Shown here: piece after piece, positions 14,973 through 20,432 of the stretch
Layout of the letters: the number at the start of each line of letters is the position of its first letter
Numbering within the stretch: the stretch's first letter is position 1
Position numbers and translations under genes: made by a program
Notes under the pieces: generated by a model
Database searches by the model: none
Seen by the model: the letters and a program-made list of their open reading frames with translations, nothing else
What the model was told of the DNA's origin: nothing
Assembly: GCA_002427465.1 (NCBI GenBank)
Contig: DIRC01000044.1
Span: forward strand, 13,164-33,595
DNA: 20,432 bases
Direction of reading: 5' to 3'
Source: Clostridiales bacterium UBA5446
Lineage (GTDB): Bacteria > Bacillota > Clostridia > Oscillospirales > Oscillospiraceae

Positions 14973-15704
14973 GTGAAAATCAAGCTGAAGCTGAGACTTT
15001 TAATTTCCGTGACAAAAATCCTGGAGAGGCTGGAGATTGTTTCTCCCCCGTCCGTTTTCTATATATGCGGGAGCGACATGCTTCCCCCGCCGCTGCCCCG
15101 GGCTGAGGAGGAGAAGGCCATCGCCGCACTGGAAGCCGGCGACCCGGCCGCGAAGCAGCTGCTGATCGAGCATAATCTTAGACTGGTGGTGTACATCGCC
15201 CGCCGCTTTGAAAATACCGGGGTGGGCCTGGAGGATCTCATTTCCATTGGCACCATCGGGCTGATCAAGTCCATCAATACCTTTAATGCCGAAAAAAGCA
15301 TAAAGCTCGCCACCTACGCCTCGCGCTGCATCGAAAACGAGATACTGATGTATCTTCGCAAGATCAGCCCTCTGCGTACGGAGGTGAGCTTTGACGAGCC
15401 CCTCAATACCGACTGGGACGGAAACGAGCTGCTGTTATCCGACATTCTCGGCACCGATGACGACGAGGTCGTCCGTCCCCTGGAGGACGACGCCGACAAA
15501 CTGATGCTTATGGAGGCCATCGGCACCCTGGGAGAACGCGAGCGGACGATCATCCGGATGCGCTTCGGATTTAACGGAGACGGGGAGTATACCCAAAAGG
15601 AGGTCGCGGATATGATGGGCATTTCCCAAAGCTACATCAGCCGGCTGGAAAAAAGGATCATCGTCCGGCTCCGGCGCGAAATGTCCAGACAGATGCAGCT
15701 TTGA
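14973..15704 (+). CDS. sigE: RNA polymerase sporulation sigma factor SigE (pro-sigma-E)
   Basis: Sigma-E is the first mother-cell-specific sigma factor of sporulation. The 243-residue protein has a basic amphipathic pro-sequence (MKIKLKLRLLISVTKILERL) and a processing region FYICGSDMLPPPL (29-41) resembling the B. subtilis site, with Y30 near the expected cleavage point; the pro-part is about two residues longer. Region 2 follows (NLRLVVYIARRFENTG, EDLISIGTIGLIKSINTFN, KLATYASRCIENEILMYLR), then EVSFDEPLNTDWDGNELLLS, and a region 4 helix-turn-helix (EVADMMGISQSYISRLEKRI). The start is GTG 14973 with GGAGG 7 nt upstream. It is co-transcribed with its protease spoIIGA. Unlike the common spoIIGA-sigE-sigG order, no sigG follows; the next gene is on the other strand, its stop codon 8 bp away. 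Confidence 0.97.
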   Translation: MKIKLKLRLLISVTKILERLEIVSPPSVFYICGSDMLPPPLPRAEEEKAIAALEAGDPAAKQLLIEHNLRLVVYIARRFENTGVGLEDLISIGTIGLIKSINTFNAEKSIKLATYASRCIENEILMYLRKISPLRTEVSFDEPLNTDWDGNELLLSDILGTDDDEVVRPLEDDADKLMLMEAIGTLGERERTIIRMRFGFNGDGEYTQKEVADMMGISQSYISRLEKRIIVRLRREMSRQMQL

Positions 15705-15712
15705 GGTTTCCC

Positions 15713-16117
15713 CTACGCCGCCGCCAGAAAGTGCAGCGCCAGCCAGATCAGGCCCGCGGCCCCGGCCCCGGAAAGCAGGTAGGCCGCCGCCCGCACCCAT
15801 CGTGGCATTCGCCCGGAAGTCCCCAGGGCCGACCCGATGTATCCGCCCGCCGCCTTCCTGGCCTCCTGCAAGAGCTCCGACCTGCCCACGCCCGCGTAAT
15901 CCTCCCGCACAACGAAAATTGCTTCCTCGAAGATCTCCGGGTCGGGCTCCCGGACAATCACAACCCGGCGCGCCACGCCCCTGACCGCGCCGCAGGTCTC
16001 CGGGCCGGGAGCCTGTTCGGGCCGGGAACTGTCCGCCCGATCCCGCAGGCGTCCCGCTTTTCTGACCGCCGCCTCCCGCCGTAGTTTAAGTTTCCATTTG
16101 TACAGCGTCTTAAACAT
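15713..16117 (-). CDS. Small tail-anchored membrane protein of unknown function in the spoIIE operon
   Basis: This 134-residue protein is not one I can name. It has a basic N-terminus (about residues 1-28, rich in K and R), a proline-containing linker, a compact conserved-looking core RVVIVREPDPEIFEEAIFVV (51-70) followed by REDYAGVGRSELLQEARKAA (71-90), and one C-terminal hydrophobic helix (about 109-132) with no signal peptide, suggesting a tail-anchored protein facing the cytoplasm. The ATG at 16117 lies 3 nt after the spoIIE stop, with a GAGGG site inside the end of spoIIE, so it is very probably co-translated with spoIIE and expressed early in sporulation (inference). Its stop is 8 bp from the converging sigE stop. 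The tight junction and coherent domain layout argue that it is a real gene. Confidence 0.8.
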   Translation of the reverse strand: MFKTLYKWKLKLRREAAVRKAGRLRDRADSSRPEQAPGPETCGAVRGVARRVVIVREPDPEIFEEAIFVVREDYAGVGRSELLQEARKAAGGYIGSALGTSGRMPRWVRAAAYLLSGAGAAGLIWLALHFLAAA

Positions 16118-16120
16118 ATT

Positions 16121-18448
16121 TTACGCCCTCGCGTCCACGCGCACGGCCAGCACCGTCATGTCGTCGGTATTGCCGTATTCGTCCGCCGCCCTGCGCAGGA
16201 CTTCCCTGGCCAAGGTCTTCGTATCCTTGTCCACGGCCCCCTTCATCATATCCCGCAGCCATCCGTCGTTTCCGTCGGCAATCACGCCGTCGCTGGCAAT
16301 AACCGCCAGGCTCCCCGCCTTGAGCCGCATCCGCACCACGTCGGGGGACGCGCCCTCACCGGTCATCAGTCCGGCAGCCAGGCTTTCTCCGCTGATTCTG
16401 CGGACATTTTTGCCCGTCTTCACATAGGACGGGGCCGCACCGTATTTGTAAAACCCGGCCTCTCCGGAAAACAGGTCGATACACATCAGGTCCACCGTTG
16501 CGAACCCCCACTCCTCTCCGTTGCGCAGCAGCATAACGGAATTGAGGATTTTCATGGCGGCCGCCGGGTCCACGCCGGAGCGCAAAAACCGCTCCAGTAT
16601 CGCGATCGCCTCGATGCTTTCCTTGGCCGCATCCCTGCCCGCGCCCATTCCGTCAGAAAGGATCACGCAGAGAATGCCCGAGTCCGTCTTGAAATAGGTT
16701 CCCCGGTCCCCGTTGACGTTTTCCCCCTTCTTTTTCATCGCGGCTATGCCCACGGATACCGCCAGAGGCTCCGCCTCCAAAAGAACCAGCTTTCCCTCTC
16801 CGCCTGTTTTCGGCCGGCACAGCCGCACGCCCAGCACATTTGAAAGCTTGTCCAGATATACCGGATCGTCCACCAGGGGCCTTAGCCGCCCGCTTTCCAG
16901 AACCGCTCTGAGCCGGCCGCCGGCGTCGCGGAACACCGCCGCGTCCGCCTCAATGTCCTGGGACCGCAAATACCGGACGAGCCTGCGCTCCGCCAGAGGG
17001 TCGGCACCGTTCATGCTGCCCAACTCCCGGGAAATATCCCCAAGAATACCGCAGAAATCCTCATATTGCCCCCAAGCCGCCGCGCGGCTTTCCTCCAGGC
17101 GGCTGCGATACTGCTTCCTGTATGCCGCCGCCCGAAGTTCTCCGTTCACCGCCGCGAGAAACTCCGGCAGCTTCACGCACACAGCCTTGAAGCGCTCCGG
17201 CAGGTCGCCCTCCTCCAGCCTGCCGCGCTCGGTCATGACGGCAGAAGCGGAATTCAGAGCGTCCAGGGTGTCGATATAGTTTTTATTCCAGCATTCGTTC
17301 TTTTTCTTGCATTTGACGCAGGATACATCCGCCGCCCGGTCAAACACCTTGGCAATGTCATTATCATTTACCGGCTCCACATTCCGCCTGACGATATCGC
17401 AAAGGTCGCTGTAGGCGGAGGCAATGCCCTCCACCCGCCGCGCGGCATACCGGCGCAGACCGGATTCGCCGGCCCCCGTCGGAATCGGCTGCACCAGCAG
17501 GCCCAGGCGCGTCATGACCGCGGGCGGCACCATCATGAAGATCACCGCAGCCGAAAAAACCTCGAACAGCGCGTTTACCTGCACGGACCATTTCCACACG
17601 CAGACAACCGCGAAGGCGTCGGCCAGGATAAAGGCCAGCAGAAACACCAGCCGACCGTGCTTGCCGAAAAAGCCCGACAGCAGGCCGGAAAAGGCATACG
17701 ACATTGTATAAAACGGAACGCCGCCGGAGCACGCGTCCATAATCATTCCCAGCACCGTACCTGCGGCCGCGCCCGTGGCGATCCCACCCTTCAGGGAGGC
17801 GGTCATGACCACCAGCAGCGCGCCAAGCCGGCCCAGGGAAATCACGCCGAGAATGCTGACTCGGGAGACCGCGGCGAGACCGCAGCCGATAAATACCGCC
17901 ATCGCGGCCATGTGGCACAGCTCCGCCGATTCGGTGCTCCGCTCCTCCGTGGAAAGCGCCTCTCGGAAAAAATAGGCTCCCGCCGCGGCAAGCCCTGCTT
18001 CAACGCCGATATGTACAACGTTCTGTCCGGCGGTCAGGCCGGAGGAAAAACTCCCCAGAACCCCGGCGAGCGTCATGGCCAGGGCGGAGCAGAGGGGCAT
18101 AAACCAGGTTCGCCCGCGGATGCTGAGGTCCTGAAGGACAAACCCCACCGTGAATACAAGCACGGATGCGGCGGCATATTTCACGCCCCATTCCAAACCG
18201 CCGGTGGTCAGATAGCCCAGGGCCGCTCCGGCCAGTGCGCACATTCCCGAAATCCCCGAACCTGCCTGGGCCACGGCGGCAACGCCGAAAGGCGCGGCTC
18301 CCCCGGTCACGCGTATCGCCGACATCAAAAAAGCGATAAGGAAATTCAGACCGGCTATGGCCGTATTTTTCATCCTTGCCGAACTGACGTCGTCCACGGC
18401 AAGTACCGCCGCTTTTTTGAGATTTTTCATTTTTTCATTCACATTCAT
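16121..18448 (-). CDS. spoIIE: Stage II sporulation protein E (PP2C-type serine phosphatase)
   Basis: SpoIIE dephosphorylates the anti-anti-sigma factor SpoIIAA, releasing sigma-F in the forespore, and also helps position the polar division septum. The 775-residue protein has an N-terminal membrane domain with about ten hydrophobic helices (about 29-320), a central regulatory region (about 330-560) containing a Cys cluster (C377, C380, C386), and a C-terminal PP2C phosphatase domain with metal-binding aspartates in ILSDGMGAGRDAAKES (D599), IASDGV (D720) and NTDDMTVLAVRV (D762/D763). B. subtilis SpoIIE is 827 aa. The ATG at 18448 follows GGAGG with 8-nt spacing. A long-spacer promoter and the murC terminator lie just upstream. 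A small membrane protein gene follows 3 nt after the stop. Confidence 0.97.
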   Translation of the reverse strand: MNVNEKMKNLKKAAVLAVDDVSSARMKNTAIAGLNFLIAFLMSAIRVTGGAAPFGVAAVAQAGSGISGMCALAGAALGYLTTGGLEWGVKYAAASVLVFTVGFVLQDLSIRGRTWFMPLCSALAMTLAGVLGSFSSGLTAGQNVVHIGVEAGLAAAGAYFFREALSTEERSTESAELCHMAAMAVFIGCGLAAVSRVSILGVISLGRLGALLVVMTASLKGGIATGAAAGTVLGMIMDACSGGVPFYTMSYAFSGLLSGFFGKHGRLVFLLAFILADAFAVVCVWKWSVQVNALFEVFSAAVIFMMVPPAVMTRLGLLVQPIPTGAGESGLRRYAARRVEGIASAYSDLCDIVRRNVEPVNDNDIAKVFDRAADVSCVKCKKKNECWNKNYIDTLDALNSASAVMTERGRLEEGDLPERFKAVCVKLPEFLAAVNGELRAAAYRKQYRSRLEESRAAAWGQYEDFCGILGDISRELGSMNGADPLAERRLVRYLRSQDIEADAAVFRDAGGRLRAVLESGRLRPLVDDPVYLDKLSNVLGVRLCRPKTGGEGKLVLLEAEPLAVSVGIAAMKKKGENVNGDRGTYFKTDSGILCVILSDGMGAGRDAAKESIEAIAILERFLRSGVDPAAAMKILNSVMLLRNGEEWGFATVDLMCIDLFSGEAGFYKYGAAPSYVKTGKNVRRISGESLAAGLMTGEGASPDVVRMRLKAGSLAVIASDGVIADGNDGWLRDMMKGAVDKDTKTLAREVLRRAADEYGNTDDMTVLAVRVDARA

Positions 18449-18479
18449 TACCGGCGCCTCCGAAATAAAGTTTACATAA

Positions 18480-18513
18480 ATTATAAAATAAGGTATTATG
18501 AAAACCGTGTCGG
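18480..18513 (-). promoter_or_regulatory. Candidate Spo0A-type long-spacer promoter of spoIIE
   Basis: On the minus strand a perfect TATAAT (18480-18485) is preceded after 22 nt by CCGACA (18508-18513, four of six -35 bases). No good -35 exists at the normal 17-nt spacing. Two overlapping five-of-seven 0A-box matches lie at 18508-18518. The B. subtilis spoIIE promoter is also a sigma-A, Spo0A~P-activated promoter with a 21-bp spacer. The predicted start near 18473 leaves about 24 nt of leader containing the GGAGG site. Confidence 0.45.
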
Positions 18514-18544
18514 TCGACGCTGTTATTATTTGTATTTTTATGGC

Positions 18545-18574
18545 AAAAAAAAGGTCAGCACATGTGATGCTGTC
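18545..18574 (-). terminator. Intrinsic terminator of murC
   Basis: On the minus strand arms 18568-18574 and 18554-18560 form a 7-bp stem with one mismatch and a 7-nt loop. One further base (C, 18553) separates the stem from eight consecutive T residues (18545-18552). It lies 57 nt past the murC stop and just upstream of the spoIIE promoter, so it separates the two transcripts. Confidence 0.75.
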
Positions 18575-18594
18575 TTTCTGACGGATAGAGTACG

Positions 18595-18631
18595 GGCGCC
18601 GGCCGGACTCTTTTTCGGCGCCGGCCGGACT
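18595..18631. repeat. Two 15-bp GC-rich direct repeats after murC
   Basis: GGCGCCGGCCGGACT occurs exactly at 18595-18609 and again at 18617-18631, a period of 22 bp. Each copy contains the palindromes GGCGCC and CCGGCCGG, so the two copies can also pair with each other as a hairpin. The second copy touches the last base of the murC stop codon. No T-tract follows on the murC strand. It may be a stem-loop ahead of the true terminator or a small duplication. Confidence 0.5.
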
Positions 18632-20004
18632 TATTTTATAAGGACAAGGTTTTCACCAATTTTATAAACGTCTCCAGCGCCCACCGTGAGCACGATATCA
18701 CCGGGCTGTACCACGGCGCGCAGGCTGTTTTCGATCTCATCAAATCTGCTGAAAAAGAGACTCCCGTCGATCTTTGCGGCCAGATCCGCAGAGGATATCC
18801 CCAGCGTATTGGTTTCCCGGGCCGCATAGATTTCGGCAAGGTAAGTCACATCCGGCCGCCTGAGCTGTACGACAAAATCCTCGAATAGCGCGGCGGTTCG
18901 GGTATAGGTGTGCGGCTGGAAAACTGCGATTATCCGGTTGTATCCAAGCGGCTCCACCGCGTCCATCAGCGCCTTCAGCTCACCTGGATGATGGGCGTAA
19001 TCATCATAAACGTCCGCCCCGTTATACTTTCCCTTAAATTCAAAGCGTCTTCCCGCGCCGTTGAAGCCCGCAAGCCCGTATTTGACGGCGGCTGGACGCA
19101 CCCCCAGACAGATGCAGGCGGCCGTCGCCGCAAGGGCATTTTTGATGTTGTGCATCCCCGGAATATGCAGCGTCACGCGTGTGAATTTCCGCCCTTTGTA
19201 ATAAATGTCAAACTCGCTGGACGCCCCGATGCGCCTGATGTTTTTTGCGCAGACGTCCGCCTGCTCGGAAAGGCCGAAAGTCATCAGCTTTCTTCCAAGG
19301 GGGGCAATGGCGTCCATGGTGTTCGCATCGTCGAGGTTCGCCACAATGAACCCTTTTTCCGGCACTCTGGCCGCAAACTTACGGAAAGACCGTTTCACGT
19401 CTTCAAGGTCTTTAAAGTAGTCCAGATGATCCGCCTCAATGTCAAGCACAACGGCAACCGTCGGCCAAAACGCCAGGAAGGAATCGTGGTATTCGCAGGA
19501 TTCCATAACAATTGTGTCACCGCCGCCCACACGATGGCCCGCCCGCAGCAGCGGCAGCGTCCCGCCGATCATCACCGTTGGATCCTTCTCAGCCGCCATG
19601 AGAATATGGGTACACATGCTTGTGGTCGTGGTCTTGCCGTGGGTGCCGGCAATGCACAGCGCGTGCTCGTAATCCTTCATGATGGCGCCCCAGGCCTGGG
19701 CCCTTTCGAATACGGGTATCCCAAGGCGCCTGGCCTCAAGGATCTCTGGGTTTTCATCATGAACCGCGGCGGTACGAATGACAAACTCGATCTCCGGCTT
19801 CACATTTTCCGCGGCATGGCCAATCGTGACGCTTATTCCAAGGGAGCGCAGATGCTGGGTTTTTTCGCTCTCTGCAATGTCCGAACCGTCAATAATCAGC
19901 CCCATACCGGCCAACACCTCCGCCAGCGGCGACATAGACACGCCGCCGACGCCGATCAGATGACCGCTTATGCCGGGCTTAAGGAATCCTCCAAAATCGT
20001 CCAT
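18631..20004 (-). CDS. murC: UDP-N-acetylmuramate--L-alanine ligase
   Basis: MurC adds L-alanine to UDP-MurNAc, the first amino acid of the peptidoglycan stem peptide, using ATP in the cytoplasm. The 457-residue protein shows the Mur ligase layout: N-terminal UDP-binding domain (HLIGVGGVSMSPLAEVL, 15-31), the central ATPase domain with P-loop AGTHGKTTTTSM (119-130, K124), VMESCEYHDSFLAFWPTVAV (166-185) and LDIEADHLDYF, PGMHNIKNALAA (282-293), and the C-terminal domain with DDYAHHPGE (334-342) and FQPHTYTRT. The start is ATG 20004 with GGAG 5 nt upstream. It is not in a division-and-cell-wall cluster but stands alone between cca (divergent) and spoIIE, with its own terminator. Confidence 0.98.
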   Translation of the reverse strand: MDDFGGFLKPGISGHLIGVGGVSMSPLAEVLAGMGLIIDGSDIAESEKTQHLRSLGISVTIGHAAENVKPEIEFVIRTAAVHDENPEILEARRLGIPVFERAQAWGAIMKDYEHALCIAGTHGKTTTTSMCTHILMAAEKDPTVMIGGTLPLLRAGHRVGGGDTIVMESCEYHDSFLAFWPTVAVVLDIEADHLDYFKDLEDVKRSFRKFAARVPEKGFIVANLDDANTMDAIAPLGRKLMTFGLSEQADVCAKNIRRIGASSEFDIYYKGRKFTRVTLHIPGMHNIKNALAATAACICLGVRPAAVKYGLAGFNGAGRRFEFKGKYNGADVYDDYAHHPGELKALMDAVEPLGYNRIIAVFQPHTYTRTAALFEDFVVQLRRPDVTYLAEIYAARETNTLGISSADLAAKIDGSLFFSRFDEIENSLRAVVQPGDIVLTVGAGDVYKIGENLVLIK

Positions 20005-20091
20005 ATAAACTCCGTCTTGTAATTTTATTGTGAGGTGATATTATAATACATTATAGTGAATAAAACAAGAATTAAAACTGCGGAGGAAAAA
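20005..20091. promoter_or_regulatory. Divergent murC-cca promoter region
   Basis: This AT-rich 87-bp gap must carry promoters for both genes. On the plus strand TATAAT (20042-20047) lies 19 nt after TTGTAA (20017-20022). On the minus strand TATAAT occurs at 20040-20045 and again at 20050-20055 without a clear -35. Assignments are tentative. Confidence 0.4.
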
Positions 20092-20432
20092 ATGACCCGT
20101 CCCCCACGCCATGTCCTTGATGTTCTGGAGGTTTTGACCGCCTCCGGCTACAACGCCGTCCTTGTGGGCGGCTGTGTGCGCGACATCCTCCTTGGCAGGC
20201 GCCCGGCCGATTGGGACGCGGCGTCCTCCGCCGCGCCCGAGGCAGTCATGGGCCTTTTCCCCCGCGTCCTTCCCACCGGAATACGCCATGGCACCGTTAC
20301 CGTCATGAGCCGGGGCCGCGGCGTGGAGGTCACCGCCTTTCGCGCCGACGGCGCATATTCGGATCACCGCAGGCCGGACAGCGTCCGTTTTACCGCCAGT
20401 CTGGAGGAGGACCTTTCCCGCCGCGACTTCAC
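20092..20432 (+). CDS. cca: CCA tRNA nucleotidyltransferase (N-terminal part, 3' truncated by window edge)
   Basis: This is the first 113 residues of a class II CCA-adding enzyme or poly(A) polymerase-family nucleotidyltransferase, which builds or repairs the 3' CCA end of tRNAs. The nucleotidyltransferase head is clear: LVGGCVRDILLGRRPADWD (residues 24-42), with the metal-binding pair D40-x-D42; the TGIRHGTVTV strand; VEVTAFRADGAYSDHRRPD; and the end of the visible sequence, EEDLSRRDF, which matches the family motif for template-independent nucleotide selection. The start is ATG 20092 with GGAGG 5 nt upstream. The window ends inside the gene, so the C-terminal domains are unseen. The poly(A) polymerase alternative is less likely in a Gram-positive organism. 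Confidence 0.95.
   Translation, partial: MTRPPRHVLDVLEVLTASGYNAVLVGGCVRDILLGRRPADWDAASSAAPEAVMGLFPRVLPTGIRHGTVTVMSRGRGVEVTAFRADGAYSDHRRPDSVRFTASLEEDLSRRDF

Noticed and set aside
17066..18667. Long open frame (about 530 codons) antisense to spoIIE
   Set aside because: It lies wholly over the clear spoIIE gene, has no ribosome-binding site, and its product is rich in H, R, Q and G like a GC-rich shadow frame with no recognisable domain.
1..20432. CRISPR arrays, insertion sequences, prophage genes, tRNA or rRNA genes
   Set aside because: No regularly spaced repeats, transposase or integrase motifs, or tRNA cloverleaf or rRNA sequence were seen; intergenic gaps are short and mostly explained.

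Overview
The window is an ordinary chromosomal stretch from an endospore-forming member of the Bacillota, most likely a GC-rich clostridial lineage such as the Oscillospiraceae group (inference). The evidence is a PolC-type replicase, the spoIIGA-sigE pair, spoIIE, a SpoVB-like flippase, an FMN riboswitch ahead of an ECF riboflavin transporter, and strong GGAGG-type Shine-Dalgarno sites. No mobile element, CRISPR array, rRNA or tRNA gene was seen. Coding density is very high, and both edges cut genes (recG on the left, cca on the right).

Layout. (1) Positions 1-2079, plus strand: the end of recG, then a spoVB-like flippase whose ribosome-binding region lies in a strong hairpin. (2) 2021-3040, minus strand: a RibU-type riboflavin transporter controlled by an FMN riboswitch and an intrinsic terminator; its 3' end overlaps the end of spoVB by 59 bp. 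(3) 3049-3666, plus strand: a single DUF1273/YpsA-like SLOG gene with its own promoter and terminator. (4) 13927 down to 3753, minus strand: a roughly 10 kb operon pyrH-frr-uppS-cdsA-dxr-rseP-ispG-polC. It joins UMP kinase, ribosome recycling, isoprenoid and undecaprenyl synthesis, phospholipid synthesis, a site-2 protease and the replicative polymerase, and most junctions overlap by 1-4 nt. (5) 14068-15704, plus strand: spoIIGA-sigE behind a Spo0A-type promoter. (6) 18513 down to 15713, minus strand: spoIIE plus a small tail-anchored unknown protein, converging on sigE with only 8 bp between stop codons. (7) 20004 down to 18545, minus strand: murC with its own terminator. (8) 20092 onward, plus strand: the start of cca.

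How the genes work together. The long operon supplies nucleotides, recycled ribosomes, C5 isoprenoid units (Dxr, IspG), undecaprenyl diphosphate (UppS) and CDP-diacylglycerol (CdsA) for growth and envelope assembly; MurC and the flippase belong to the same envelope theme. SpoIIE, SpoIIGA and SigE form the core of the first compartment-specific sporulation switch: SpoIIE activates sigma-F in the forespore, and SpoIIGA then processes pro-sigma-E in the mother cell. Having spoIIG and spoIIE face to face differs from the separate loci of Bacillus subtilis.

I found no clearly novel multi-gene system. The best leads are the spoIIGA promoter (21-nt spacer, perfect 0A box, predicted start on the A of the start codon), the unknown membrane protein in the spoIIE operon, a perfect 16-bp dyad in the pyrH leader, the hairpin over the spoVB ribosome-binding site, and the two tail-to-tail gene arrangements without terminators.
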